From: a bacterium D16-56
GTDB taxonomy: Bacteria; Bacillota; Clostridia; Lachnospirales; Lachnospiraceae
Direction of reading: 5' to 3'
DNA: 64,000 bases
Assembly (NCBI GenBank): GCA_003611875.1
Contig: RAYY01000017.1
Location: 31,011-95,010 of the forward strand
Of this stretch, positions 50,405-59,706 are shown piece after piece. Position numbers and translations under genes: made by a program. The notes beneath the pieces were generated by a model, which saw only the letters and a program-made list of their open reading frames with translations, did not search any database and was not told the DNA's origin. Position 1 is the first letter of the stretch; every line of letters begins with the position of its first letter.

Positions 50405-52717
50405 ATGAAAAGAGCAGACTATACTCTACTGATTAAAAAAAATGCGGCGGTCCTTCTGCACCTGATCTTTCTGATTGTTGCCATCAGCGGAATCAGCCTC
50501 ATGTATTTCAACACAGAGCCTGGCCTTGGACTCTCGCGGCTGCGGGACAGAAAATACGAAGACTCCCCTGAATTTATGGTACAGTTTCAGAACGACTTAA
50601 ACGCCCTGTTCCAATATGTATCCTACCGGGACGCCTTTGAACATGAAGGGGTTCTGGATCTGTCCAGCCAAATGTTCTCCGTGACCAGAGGCGACGGGCC
50701 GGAGATCATCTATACTTTGGAGGAGGTACTCCGCTATGCCCGAAGCCAGGGATTTTACCTGAACAGTGAATTTGATGTGGTCAATGATCTGCTGGTCTAT
50801 GACAATGCCGCCACAGCCAAAGATTACCGAATCAACTGGCGGGCCTACATTACAGAGCAGCAGATAACAGAACCAGGGGATGCTTACACCTCCCTTTTAG
50901 AATTATCCAGGGAAGTGCTGAACTGCCTGGGCGCCTACTACAAGGTCCACTACCGGATGATTGACAATCCTTCCAACCTGTACTTCCGGATTTTATATGA
51001 GGACGGACCAGACGATCAGCTCATCTACACCAATACTACAGAGGAAACACTGAAAAAAGTCATACAATCAGGTCGGTTCTGCTATCTGGACAGCGATTCT
51101 GCCTTTGCGGAAACCAACCTGCCGGAAATCCCAGCCGGCATCACCACAGCCATGGAAGCAAATAATATCAACGATGTCGAGCATTATTATATCATAGCTG
51201 CTGTTGACACCAGCTACTCTGCAGACGATATTTATGCTCAAAATGCCATGGGCTATCTTCAGCTGCGGGAACATTTTTTAGAAGGAATCATAGGACTGGC
51301 TCTGGGCGCCATGGGTTGCCTGGCAACATTGTATTACCTGATCCTTGTATCCGGTTATCCAAACAGCCGAAGCACCCACCCTGCTCTCCAAGGCTTTGAT
51401 ACCATCTACACAGAATGCTACCTGGTACTGGCCGGAATTTTTACCATGTTTGTTATGTTTTTAGGAGAAAAGATTGGCTATCGGATCCTGAATCTGTTGG
51501 TTTCCAAATCTGCCATGGAGTATTCCCAGCGAATGCTGACAGCAGTCATCATCTATGGCTGCTGTATGATTGCTGCTTTCAGCCTGCTGCGCCGCCACAA
51601 ATGCCGCCAGCTATGGTCCAACAGCCTTATGGCCCATATTTACAAGACGATTGATCAATACTTTGTGTACCGTTCCTTCAGCTACCGTTTGCTCTGCTTT
51701 TTCCTGGGCTTTGTGTCAACTCAGCTTGTGGGCGCCTGGCTTATTCTTCTGGGAATCCTTAACTGGAACCATCCCCCTGTCAGGCTGGCTGTCCTGCTTC
51801 TGGCAGCGGCGCTTCTGGTTCTTGATTACCAGGCCTTTCACAAAATGTTCCTGACAGCACGGCAGGAAGACAAGGTGGCTGACGCCATTGCACGGATCGC
51901 TGACGGAGATACCTCCTACCAGATGGAGCTAAGTGACCTTTCGGGAAAGGAACTGCAGATCGCCCATAAGATCAACCGTATCGGCATAGGACTGGAGCAT
52001 GCCTTACAGGAACAGGTAAAAAGCGAACGCCTGAAAGCAGACCTGATCACGAATGTGTCCCATGACTTAAAGACTCCCCTGACCTCCATCATCAATTATG
52101 TGGACCTGATCAAACGAGAACATATTCAAAACCCAAAGCTTCAGGAATACCTGAATGTCTTAGATCAAAAATCCCAGCGGCTGAAAACCCTGACCGAGGA
52201 TCTGCTGGAAGCATCCAAAGCCAGCTCCGGCACCTTAAAGCTTGAGATGACTCGCCTGGATCTGGTAGAAATGATCTGGCAGACGAATGGAGAATTTGAA
52301 GAAAAATTTGCCGAGAGAAGTCTGGAGCTGGTTTCCTGCCTTCCGGATCAGAGCATCATGATTGAAGCTGACGGAAGGCATCTGTGGAGAGTCCTGGAAA
52401 ATCTTTACAACAATGCTTTTAAATATGCCATGGAGCGAAGCCGGGTATTCACAGAAGTAACCTGCCAGGACGGCCATGCCTATTTTACTATTAAAAATGT
52501 TTCTGAACATCCCTTAAATGTCAGCTCCGAGGATCTGACAGAGCGATTCGTCCGCGGAGACGTATCCCGAACCACAGAAGGAAGCGGATTAGGACTGTCC
52601 ATTGCCCAAAGCCTGACAAAGCTTCAGGGCGGTACCTTTGAAATCCTGGTGGACGGTGATCTTTATAAGGCGCGAATCGGCTTTGCTTCGATAGAAAAGG
52701 AATACAAGGAAAAGTAA
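50405..52717 (+). CDS. Large sensor histidine kinase, partner of the VanR-like regulator
   Basis: 770 residues. The first membrane span is at about 14-33, followed by an outside region of about 250 residues. A cluster of spans comes next (about 295-480, with ITYLILVSGYPNS-like and MLTAVIIYGCCMIAAF segments), more than in ordinary VanS proteins. HAMP-like DKVADAIARIADGDTSY leads to HisKA NVSHDLKTPLTSIINYVDLI, N-box NLYNNAFKYAM and G2 GSGLGLSIAQSL. The usual G1 box is weak (TIKNVSEHPL), as in several Clostridial VanS-like kinases. It is 8 bases after the regulator, one operon. Confidence 0.88.
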   Translation: MKRADYTLLIKKNAAVLLHLIFLIVAISGISLMYFNTEPGLGLSRLRDRKYEDSPEFMVQFQNDLNALFQYVSYRDAFEHEGVLDLSSQMFSVTRGDGPEIIYTLEEVLRYARSQGFYLNSEFDVVNDLLVYDNAATAKDYRINWRAYITEQQITEPGDAYTSLLELSREVLNCLGAYYKVHYRMIDNPSNLYFRILYEDGPDDQLIYTNTTEETLKKVIQSGRFCYLDSDSAFAETNLPEIPAGITTAMEANNINDVEHYYIIAAVDTSYSADDIYAQNAMGYLQLREHFLEGIIGLALGAMGCLATLYYLILVSGYPNSRSTHPALQGFDTIYTECYLVLAGIFTMFVMFLGEKIGYRILNLLVSKSAMEYSQRMLTAVIIYGCCMIAAFSLLRRHKCRQLWSNSLMAHIYKTIDQYFVYRSFSYRLLCFFLGFVSTQLVGAWLILLGILNWNHPPVRLAVLLLAAALLVLDYQAFHKMFLTARQEDKVADAIARIADGDTSYQMELSDLSGKELQIAHKINRIGIGLEHALQEQVKSERLKADLITNVSHDLKTPLTSIINYVDLIKREHIQNPKLQEYLNVLDQKSQRLKTLTEDLLEASKASSGTLKLEMTRLDLVEMIWQTNGEFEEKFAERSLELVSCLPDQSIMIEADGRHLWRVLENLYNNAFKYAMERSRVFTEVTCQDGHAYFTIKNVSEHPLNVSSEDLTERFVRGDVSRTTEGSGLGLSIAQSLTKLQGGTFEILVDGDLYKARIGFASIEKEYKEK

Positions 52718-52725
52718 TGCAGCAA

Positions 52726-52754
52726 GGCGGAAGGAACTTCCTGCTCCTTCCGCC
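52726..52754. terminator. Hairpin between convergent histidine kinase and lipoprotein genes
   Basis: GGCGGAAGGAA (52726-52736) pairs with TTCCTTCCGCC-type arm (52744-52754), 9 bases after the kinase stop. No clear T-run. Confidence 0.55.
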
Positions 52755-52873
52755 ATGCTTTTGCTTGCCCTGCCTGCTCTGTATTCTGTCTGTCCCCTAT
52801 TCTGCCTATTTTCTGTCCAAAATTTACTCTCTTATAAATCACGCTGCTAATAAGCTCTCTGCCCAAAGATTCC

Positions 52874-54529
52874 CTACCCGAAAATTCTCCACCCACAGAT
52901 AAAGTTTCTCTGCCACCAGGATCCAAGAGACCGATGTACCACCCGGCCATTGCCCGAAGACGCATCCACCACGGTACCGCCCTCTGCCACAATCCCTACA
53001 TGGCCGCTGACCACAATAATGTCCCCGGCCCGCAGATTAGAATAATTGGTAATCTTGGTATACCGGCCTACACTGCGCCATCCGGAGGAGGTTATATAGC
53101 TCTGCCGGACCCCCACCTGGTTCAGACACCAATATACAAATCCGGAACAGTCAAAGGAATTAGGTCCTTTCGCCCCCCACACATAAGGAGACCCCAGCTT
53201 TGATTTCGCCGTAGCAATCAATGCACTGGCGCTGCCGCTGGCACTTCCCGTACTGGGTACACTGCTCCCGCCTGAAGAAGATCCGCCTCTGCTTGTGGTC
53301 TGTGTGCGGCTGCCGCCGCCTGAGGAAGAACTGCCTCCTGTCGTCTGCCTGGGCGCATTCGCCGGCGCCTTTTTGGCAGTTCCGCTGGTCAGCATCATCA
53401 TCGTCTGAGCGCCTACCGTGCCATCTTCTGTCAAATTATTAGTGCGTTGGAACAGCTTGACTGCATTGGCTGTCACATCCCCATAGTAGCCTGTCACGTT
53501 GGCCGCATTAATATACCCCAGCTTGCTGAGCATGTCCTGCACCTTGGAAATCGTGTCGCCGCTGTCGCCGATCCGAAGTCCGTTGGGCACTGCCGTTTCA
53601 CTGTTAAGAGCGATTCTGGTGGAAGGCCCTAAATATCCGTCTACCACCTGGTCATTTCTGGACTGAAACTGCTTCACTGCCATCACAGTATCATTGCCAT
53701 AGTTTCCGTCTGGCTCTGATGTCATATAGCCTAACCACTTCAGCCGCTTCTGGGCCGCCAGAACCACGTCGCTGGTCTCCCCGAGGGAAAGCATATTTGG
53801 CTTAACCTCATCGCTATAAAGCAGGTTCATGGTCTTTCTTCCCACCTTGCCATCCTGGTCCAGCTCATTGACCTCCTGAAGCTTCTTAACAGCACTTTCT
53901 GTGCTGTCGCCAAAATGGCCTGTCACCAGATCCTCTGTAGCCAGATACCCCAGCTCATAGAGACGCATCTGAATCCTTAGAATGTCATCTCCATCATCAT
54001 CCTTCTGAGCCGCATAATATTTGGCATCCGGAGACAAAATCGCCTTCAGGGTATCCGGTCCCACTACCCCGTCCTGAGCCAGCTTATTCTGCCTCTGATA
54101 TATTTTCACTGCATTAACGGTCACATCCCCATACAAATCGGTAGGTTCATCCGTATCCATAAATCCCAGGCGCATCAGCTTTTCCTGAAGCTGAATCACT
54201 ACGGAGTGCCGCATTCCTACACGAAGATAATCCGGAATCGGCTCCGAATATTCCGCTTCCACCCCCTCCACAGACGGCAGAAGCGGCCCATCCGGCGTCA
54301 GGGCCATCACTGTCTCATCCGCCTGTGTCGGACTTAATGTCTCCTCTGCCAGAACCAGCTCCGAGATCGTAGTCTCTGTCTCCTCCACCTGTTCTTTCTT
54401 ACAGCCTGCCAGAGAAAGCACCATGCCTGCTCCCAGAGCTGCTATCAAAATCCTTCTCCGTCTGGCTCCCTTGTTCCTCACAAAGCCAGGAGTATTTTCC
54501 TTTTTCCAACTCACTGAAACATTTATCAA
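52874..54529 (-). CDS. Lipoprotein with peptidoglycan-binding repeats and NlpC/P60 endopeptidase
   Basis: 551 residues from a TTG at 54529 (GAAGGTG upstream). The signal peptide ends in lipobox LSLAGCKK. Four to five PG_binding_1 repeats follow (about 100-390; motifs such as GDVTVNAVKIYQRQNKLAQDG and YGDVTANAVKLFQRTN). A Ser/Gly-rich linker (about 395-430) and a C-terminal NlpC/P60 domain follow. The domain has the catalytic Cys in SFDCSGFVYWCLN and His in VVSGHVGIVAEGG. It should cut stem peptides in the wall and be anchored to the membrane. It is convergent with the VanRS-like operon, which may respond to wall stress. Confidence 0.87.
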   Translation of the reverse strand: MINVSVSWKKENTPGFVRNKGARRRRILIAALGAGMVLSLAGCKKEQVEETETTISELVLAEETLSPTQADETVMALTPDGPLLPSVEGVEAEYSEPIPDYLRVGMRHSVVIQLQEKLMRLGFMDTDEPTDLYGDVTVNAVKIYQRQNKLAQDGVVGPDTLKAILSPDAKYYAAQKDDDGDDILRIQMRLYELGYLATEDLVTGHFGDSTESAVKKLQEVNELDQDGKVGRKTMNLLYSDEVKPNMLSLGETSDVVLAAQKRLKWLGYMTSEPDGNYGNDTVMAVKQFQSRNDQVVDGYLGPSTRIALNSETAVPNGLRIGDSGDTISKVQDMLSKLGYINAANVTGYYGDVTANAVKLFQRTNNLTEDGTVGAQTMMMLTSGTAKKAPANAPRQTTGGSSSSGGGSRTQTTSRGGSSSGGSSVPSTGSASGSASALIATAKSKLGSPYVWGAKGPNSFDCSGFVYWCLNQVGVRQSYITSSGWRSVGRYTKITNYSNLRAGDIIVVSGHVGIVAEGGTVVDASSGNGRVVHRSLGSWWQRNFICGWRIFG

Positions 54530-54733
54530 AATGTCACCTTCTCTTTCTCTTTTCGTCGAATATTGTCTATTCTAACACACATTACAAATAGATTACAACT
54601 TAAAAATCACAACATGAAGCTTTTAATAATTTTGTAATATTTTAACAGCTCCGTAAAATTGGAAAATTTTTAAACTTTTTTCTGAACTTAAGCATAATTT
54701 TCAATACTCATTCATATGATAATAGTAAAGTTA
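54530..54733. other. AT-rich divergent intergenic region
   Basis: About 200 bases between the lipoprotein start and the dispersed repeat. Rich in A/T runs; no reading frame or RNA gene recognised. Promoters for the divergent genes are presumably here but no single -35/-10 pair stands out. Confidence 0.35.
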
Positions 54734-54765
54734 TACTCACGAGCATACTTATTTGTCAAATGATT
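54734..54765. repeat. Dispersed 32-bp repeat, copy 2, part of an inverted structure
   Basis: TACTCACGAGCATACTTATT, then TGTCAAATGATT. It is followed within 65 bases by an inverted partner (AGTATGTTGGCAAATCATTT, then GGCTCATGGGTAT), so the whole of 54733-54822 has loosely matching inverted ends (ATACTCACGAGC/GCTCATGGGTAT). It lies about 105 bases before the MerR-like gene. Confidence 0.6.
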
Positions 54766-54872
54766 CGGAAGCTGTGCTGAAATAATGAAAGTATGTTGGC
54801 AAATCATTTGGCTCATGGGTATATAAAATCGTTCTACATAAATTTTCACATGAAGTATAAGGAGAGGACAAA

Positions 54873-55550
54873 ATGGAGAAAACAAGCTATTCCATATCGG
54901 AGGCCGGTAAACTGGTCGGGGTGGAATCCCACGTACTGCGTTACTGGGAGGACGAGCTGCAGCTTGATATCCCGCGAAATGGAAAAAGCCACCGCTATTA
55001 CACAGAATTACATATTCGTCTGTTTCAAAAGATAAAAGAGCTGAAGGAAAAAGGATATCAGCTAAAAGCCATAGAACAAGTTCTGAAAAAAATGATAGAC
55101 GGTGACGAGGAGATCAGCCCAGACCAGGTACTGGAACAAAATGCGGTAAATATTTTAAAAGAAGGAAGTGCAGGGGAAGAAATGGAAGGGGAAACCAACT
55201 TAAAAACCATACAAAAACAAGAATCCACAGCCATTGCCATTAATCAGGAAAAAATGGAGCAATTCCAGCAAATTATGAATCAAGTCATCGGAAGGGCTGT
55301 CGGACAAGCCATCCAGGAAAACAATGAAGCCCTCAGTGACGAGATCAGCCGACAGGTCAATGACAAGATGGTTCAGGAACTGGAATATATGATGCGAGTC
55401 AACGACGAACGGGCAGAAGAACGATTTAAAGCTTTGGACGAAACCCTGCGTGCATATCAAAAGGAAAGCAAAGGCAAGGCAGAAGCCGCTGCCACAAAGC
55501 TTCCCTTCTTCAAAAAGAAAAAATTCGGGCGAAGCGGTAAAAAACTGTAA
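54873..55550 (+). CDS. MerR-like HTH protein with coiled coil
   Basis: 225 residues; ATAAGGAGAGGACAAA before the ATG. A MerR-type HTH (SISEAGKLVGVESHVLRYWE, then RYYTELHIRLFQKIKELKEK) occupies residues 5-75. A long Glu/Gln-rich coiled coil and a basic tail (PFFKKKKFGRSGKKL) follow. There is no effector domain. This layout resembles DUF3967/RacA-like DNA-binding proteins that organise DNA, so it may be architectural rather than a classical activator. Confidence 0.75.
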   Translation: MEKTSYSISEAGKLVGVESHVLRYWEDELQLDIPRNGKSHRYYTELHIRLFQKIKELKEKGYQLKAIEQVLKKMIDGDEEISPDQVLEQNAVNILKEGSAGEEMEGETNLKTIQKQESTAIAINQEKMEQFQQIMNQVIGRAVGQAIQENNEALSDEISRQVNDKMVQELEYMMRVNDERAEERFKALDETLRAYQKESKGKAEAAATKLPFFKKKKFGRSGKKL

Positions 55551-55565
55551 AAATGCCGCAAAAAT

Positions 55566-55600
55566 CCGGCCTGGAAAGAAATCCTCTCTTTCCAGGCCGG
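55566..55600. terminator. Bidirectional terminator between MerR-like gene and dnaB
   Basis: CCGGCCTGGAAAGA (55566-55579) pairs with TCTTTCCAGGCCGG (55587-55600) perfectly around a short loop. Both neighbouring genes converge on it. Confidence 0.8.
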
Positions 55601-55648
55601 CTATCTGTTAACGGCTTCCCTTTTCGGCCATCCCTTAGAAACGATCCC

Positions 55649-56980
55649 TTACCTGGCCAGATTGACAAATTTAGTAAATTCCGGCTGCCATAAAAGATTT
55701 ACCGTACCAATCGGGCCATTTCTCTGCTTTGCAATAATCACCTCCGCAATATTAGGGGTCTCTGTATCTTTGTTATAATAATCATCCCGATATAAAAACA
55801 TCACAATATCCGCATCCTGCTCAATCGCTCCGGACTCACGCAGATCTGAGAGCATAGGACGGTGATCCTGCCTGGACTCACAGGCACGACTTAACTGGGA
55901 CAAGGCAATCACAGGCGCATTCAGCTCCCTTGCCAGCGCTTTTAAAGAACGGGAAATCTCAGAGATCTCCTGCTGTCGGTTATCGCCTGTACGCCCGCTT
56001 CCTGTCATTAACTGAAGATAATCAATAATAACCATGCTAAGCCCATATTCCAGCTTCATCTTTCTGCATTTGGAGCGCAGCTCTGTAATGGAGATCCCCG
56101 GCGTATCATCAATCAAAAGCTTGGAATTGCCGATAATGCCGATTCCCTCCACCACGGCATCCCAGTCCGAATCCGTCAGGCTTCCGGTGCGGAGCTTTTG
56201 AGAATCCACATTCGATTCCATAGCCAGCATACGATTCACCAGCTGCTCCTTGGACATCTCCAGGCTGAAGACCATACAAGGAAGCCCTTTCCTTACCGAC
56301 ACGTGATCCACCAGATTCAGCACAAAAGCAGTCTTTCCCATAGAAGGACGAGCCGCAATCAGCACCAGATCCGATGGCTGCATGCCGGAGGTCTTATAAT
56401 CCAGATCAATAAAACCGGTCGGAATGCCGGTTACCGTCCCCGGATTCTTAGAAGCAGCCTCAATCCTTTCCAGCACATTTAAGGCCACCTGACGAATCGG
56501 AACAAATTCCGCTGAGTCCCGATTCTGAAGCAGGTCAAACACTGCCTTCTCCGTGTCCGCAAGAATCTGGTCCAACGGATCCCTGCCTGCATAGCAGCTG
56601 TTGGCAATCTCCTCTGTCACCTTAATAAGCCTTCTCAGCACAGCCTTTTCCCGCACAATATTGGCATAGGATTTGGCATTTGCCGAGGTAGGCACAGTTT
56701 CCAAGATCTCCCGGACAAACTCCAGGCTGCTGACCTCCGGCGGTACATCCTTCTCCTTCAGCCGGTCCTGAAGAGTCACCAGATCAACCGGCTTTCCTTC
56801 ATTAAACAGCTCTGTCATGGCCTCAAACATGATCCCATAGGCACGCTGATAAAAATCTGCCTCAGACAAAATCTCCGAGGCAGCAATAATCGCATCCTTA
56901 TCCATAAGCATTGAGCCAATCACCGATTGCTCCGCCTCAATGCTGTGAGGAAGCACCCGTTTAATTAAAGCATCTTCCAT
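55649..56980 (-). CDS. dnaB: Replicative DNA helicase DnaB
   Basis: 443 residues. The N-terminal domain starts PHSIEAEQSVIGSMLMDKDA. The RecA-type helicase core has Walker A AARPSMGKTAFVLN (about 210), FSLEMSKEQLVNRML, Walker B MVIIDYLQLMTG and LKALARELNAPVIALSQLSR. The C-terminal AEVIIAKQRNGPIGT arginine-finger motif is present. It is the main replication fork helicase. It is immediately downstream of rplI (3 bases), a common Firmicute arrangement. Confidence 0.96.
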   Translation of the reverse strand: MEDALIKRVLPHSIEAEQSVIGSMLMDKDAIIAASEILSEADFYQRAYGIMFEAMTELFNEGKPVDLVTLQDRLKEKDVPPEVSSLEFVREILETVPTSANAKSYANIVREKAVLRRLIKVTEEIANSCYAGRDPLDQILADTEKAVFDLLQNRDSAEFVPIRQVALNVLERIEAASKNPGTVTGIPTGFIDLDYKTSGMQPSDLVLIAARPSMGKTAFVLNLVDHVSVRKGLPCMVFSLEMSKEQLVNRMLAMESNVDSQKLRTGSLTDSDWDAVVEGIGIIGNSKLLIDDTPGISITELRSKCRKMKLEYGLSMVIIDYLQLMTGSGRTGDNRQQEISEISRSLKALARELNAPVIALSQLSRACESRQDHRPMLSDLRESGAIEQDADIVMFLYRDDYYNKDTETPNIAEVIIAKQRNGPIGTVNLLWQPEFTKFVNLAR

Positions 56981-56983
56981 GGC

Positions 56984-57430
56984 TTACGCTTCCACAATCT
57001 TCACTGTCAGCTTTGCCGTCACATCCTTGTGGAGCTTAAGAGGCACCTGATGAGTCCCAAAGGTCTTAAGAGGCTCCGGCAATACCAGCTTCTTCTTGTC
57101 AATCTCCAATCCCAGCTGCTGTGTGGCTGCCGCTGCAATCTCCTTGCTGGAAACAGAACCAAACGCCTTGCCGCTTTCTCCTGCCTTCATAGAAAGGCTC
57201 ACAGACCCCGCCTCAATTTTTGCCGCAAGCTCCTTCGCCGCCGCAAGCTGTTCTGCTGCAAGCTTCGCCTCATTGGCCTTCTGAAGCTTTAAATCATTTA
57301 GATTCTTTGAGGTAGCTTCCACTCCCAGCTTTTTCGGTAAAATAAAATTCCTGGCATACCCGTCGTTTACCTTGACGATCTGCCCCTTTTTCCCCAGCGC
57401 CTTCACATCCTCCAACAGTACGATTTCCAT
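56984..57430 (-). CDS. rplI: 50S ribosomal protein bL9
   Basis: 148 residues with the classical bL9 signature: [19 protein letters not shown], then [17 protein letters not shown] long connecting helix and a C-terminal domain ([15 protein letters not shown]) follow. GGAGAAAGGAGATATATC precedes ATG 57430, whose first base is shared with the stop of gdpP (TAATG). Confidence 0.97.
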   Translation of the reverse strand: MEIVLLEDVKALGKKGQIVKVNDGYARNFILPKKLGVEATSKNLNDLKLQKANEAKLAAEQLAAAKELAAKIEAGSVSLSMKAGESGKAFGSVSSKEIAAAATQQLGLEIDKKKLVLPEPLKTFGTHQVPLKLHKDVTAKLTVKIVEA

Positions 57431-59469
57431 TATGATATATCTCCTTTCTCCAGCATGTTATCCAACACTTCCTTGACCCGCCTCTTGGCTTCTTCAATAG
57501 ACGCACCCTCAAGCTGTGCGCCTGCAACCGTCCTGTGGCCGCCGCCGCCAAGCTGCTCCATCATAACCTGTACATTTACCTCATCAATGGAACGGGCGCT
57601 TAAATAAATCTTCCCATGATATTCCGTCAATACAACCGATGCCTTAATCCCCTTAATGTCCAAAAGCTCATTAGCCGCCTGGGCCCCTACAATGGTGGGA
57701 CTCTGCAGACCCTCCGCAGGACATACGCCAATGGAAAACGCATCCCGATATACCTCAGCAGACGTAATGGCCGACGCCTTTGCCTTATACTCCATCATAT
57801 CATCCCGGAACAGCTTACGTACCCGGGTCACATCTGCACCGCTGCGCCGCAGATACGCCGCTGCCTCAAAAGTCCTTACCCCGGTCTGATTGGTAAAATT
57901 CAGGGTATCAATCACAATACCGGCATACATGGCGTCCGCCTCCGCAGACTTAATCTTAATATCATCCGCAATATACTGCAGCACCTCTGCCACCATCTCG
58001 CAGGCCGAAGAAGCATAGGGTTCCACATAAGACAGCACTGCATTGCCTATAATCTCACTGCTCTGCCGATGGTGATCCAGAACCACAATGGTTTTCACCA
58101 TATGCAAAAGCTCCGGTGCGTCCGTAATACTGGGCCGGTTCACGTCCACCACCACCAGCATAGTATTATTATCTACCAGCTCAGCCGCCTGGGCTCCGTT
58201 CAAAAACAGATCCTCCGGATACTCCGGGTTTCCCAAAAAGCGATCCATCATAGGCTGCACAGAGGTAGTCACCTCATTGATCACAATATGGGACTTCTTA
58301 TTTAAAGAAGATGCAATCCGATAAATCCCCAGAGAAGCTCCAAAAGAATCAATATCCCCCAGCTTGTGTCCCATAATCAGCAAACGATCCTTGGTCTCCA
58401 TCAGCTCCCGCAGCGCATGAGCCTTTACCCTGGCCTTGACACGGGTAGCCTTCTCAAGCTGCTGGGACTTGCCGCCATAATACTGAATCTTACCGGCGTC
58501 CTTCACCACTGCCTGATCCCCGCCCCGCCCCAGTGCCATATCGATAGAAACACGGGCATACTCATAATTCTGATTATAGCTTTCGCCATTCATACCAATA
58601 CCGATACTAAGCGTCACTGCCATCTCATTGCCGATATTGACTGCCTTTACATCCTCTAAAATGCTGAATCGCTCCTCCTGAATCTGCTCCATATACTTCT
58701 GCTTGATCATGAAGAAATACTTATCCTTCTCTGTCTTCTTCACAATCCCATCCATAGCTCCGATGTATTTGTTGATCTTTCTGTCAATAAGAGCTGTGAG
58801 CAGAGAGCGGCGAACCTCCTCTACACTCTCCAGGGCTTCCTCATAATTGTCCAGATAAATCAGCCCTGCCACCATCCTCTCATCCGTAATCTCCTGGCGG
58901 TACTGTAAAATCTCTGTCTCGTCAAACAAATACACCGCCAGCATTTTCTGATTGCCGGAAATAATCCCGGCTCCATCTTCCTCATCCCCTGTAACATACA
59001 CCGGACGTACATCTACCCGAAACTTCCTGTTTTGATAAGTAGTATGGATATGTGCAATGTCGTCTGTGCCAAGATCCGTCCTGGTCATCTCCGGAAAAAG
59101 AGACACAAGATTCTTCTTCAAAGCCTTCTTTTCCGATAATATCTCCCGAAACGCCTCATTGGCCCACAGCAAGCTTCCATCCTCATCAGCCAGACCATAG
59201 GGAACTGCCATCTCTACCAAAAGCTGCTTCTGGATCCAGGCATATTGAGCAGAAAATTCTACCAAACCGCTTAAAATACGTTTCTTCTGATGAAGGCATA
59301 TGACGACCGCAGCAATCAGATAGCATAAGGTAAATGGAAGCAGGAGCAGACCAGACGTCCTGCTCAAAGCTGCCACAGCAAGATTTCCAAAAATCAGAAA
59401 TAATGACAACAGCAGCGGCCAGGATAAAAACAGCTTTAACTGGCCTTGTATTTTTATCGTTTCCTTCAT
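57430..59469 (-). CDS. gdpP: Cyclic-di-AMP phosphodiesterase GdpP
   Basis: 679 residues from ATG 59469 (AAGGAGAAGAATC upstream). Two N-terminal spans (about 13-33 and 40-59), a PAS-like domain (about 85-150), a degenerate GGDEF domain (about 170-305), and a DHH/DHHA1 phosphodiesterase. The last has [33 protein letters not shown], and a C-terminal [12 protein letters not shown]. It degrades c-di-AMP to pApA at the membrane, controlling potassium and wall homeostasis. The operon order gdpP-rplI-dnaB is typical of Firmicutes. Confidence 0.95.
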   Translation of the reverse strand: MKETIKIQGQLKLFLSWPLLLSLFLIFGNLAVAALSRTSGLLLLPFTLCYLIAAVVICLHQKKRILSGLVEFSAQYAWIQKQLLVEMAVPYGLADEDGSLLWANEAFREILSEKKALKKNLVSLFPEMTRTDLGTDDIAHIHTTYQNRKFRVDVRPVYVTGDEEDGAGIISGNQKMLAVYLFDETEILQYRQEITDERMVAGLIYLDNYEEALESVEEVRRSLLTALIDRKINKYIGAMDGIVKKTEKDKYFFMIKQKYMEQIQEERFSILEDVKAVNIGNEMAVTLSIGIGMNGESYNQNYEYARVSIDMALGRGGDQAVVKDAGKIQYYGGKSQQLEKATRVKARVKAHALRELMETKDRLLIMGHKLGDIDSFGASLGIYRIASSLNKKSHIVINEVTTSVQPMMDRFLGNPEYPEDLFLNGAQAAELVDNNTMLVVVDVNRPSITDAPELLHMVKTIVVLDHHRQSSEIIGNAVLSYVEPYASSACEMVAEVLQYIADDIKIKSAEADAMYAGIVIDTLNFTNQTGVRTFEAAAYLRRSGADVTRVRKLFRDDMMEYKAKASAITSAEVYRDAFSIGVCPAEGLQSPTIVGAQAANELLDIKGIKASVVLTEYHGKIYLSARSIDEVNVQVMMEQLGGGGHRTVAGAQLEGASIEEAKRRVKEVLDNMLEKGDIS

Positions 59470-59706
59470 GATTCTTCTCCTTGTTAGGTACACCATATCC
59501 GCTCAACTCACCGTTGACCTTGGGATCCGGTTCGCTAAGGGGTCAGGTATCGCTCACACTAAGCTCGCGAAAGACCTTGCTAAGTGTTCCCATTATACCA
59601 CAAGAAGGTAGTTTCGTCTAGCAAATGAGCGAGAACGTGAGAATCTGGCTGTAAACACTTCCTATGATTAGACAAGTTTTGAAAAGCTGCGGAAGGAAAA
59701 CTGCTG

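Noticed and set aside
49701..52717. Vancomycin resistance operon
   Set aside because: Only a VanRS-like regulator pair is present; no ligase, dehydrogenase or dipeptidase gene follows.
59497..59706. Riboswitch or stable RNA between gdpP and the NACHT gene
   Set aside because: A few short inverted segments occur, but no known riboswitch core could be matched by eye.
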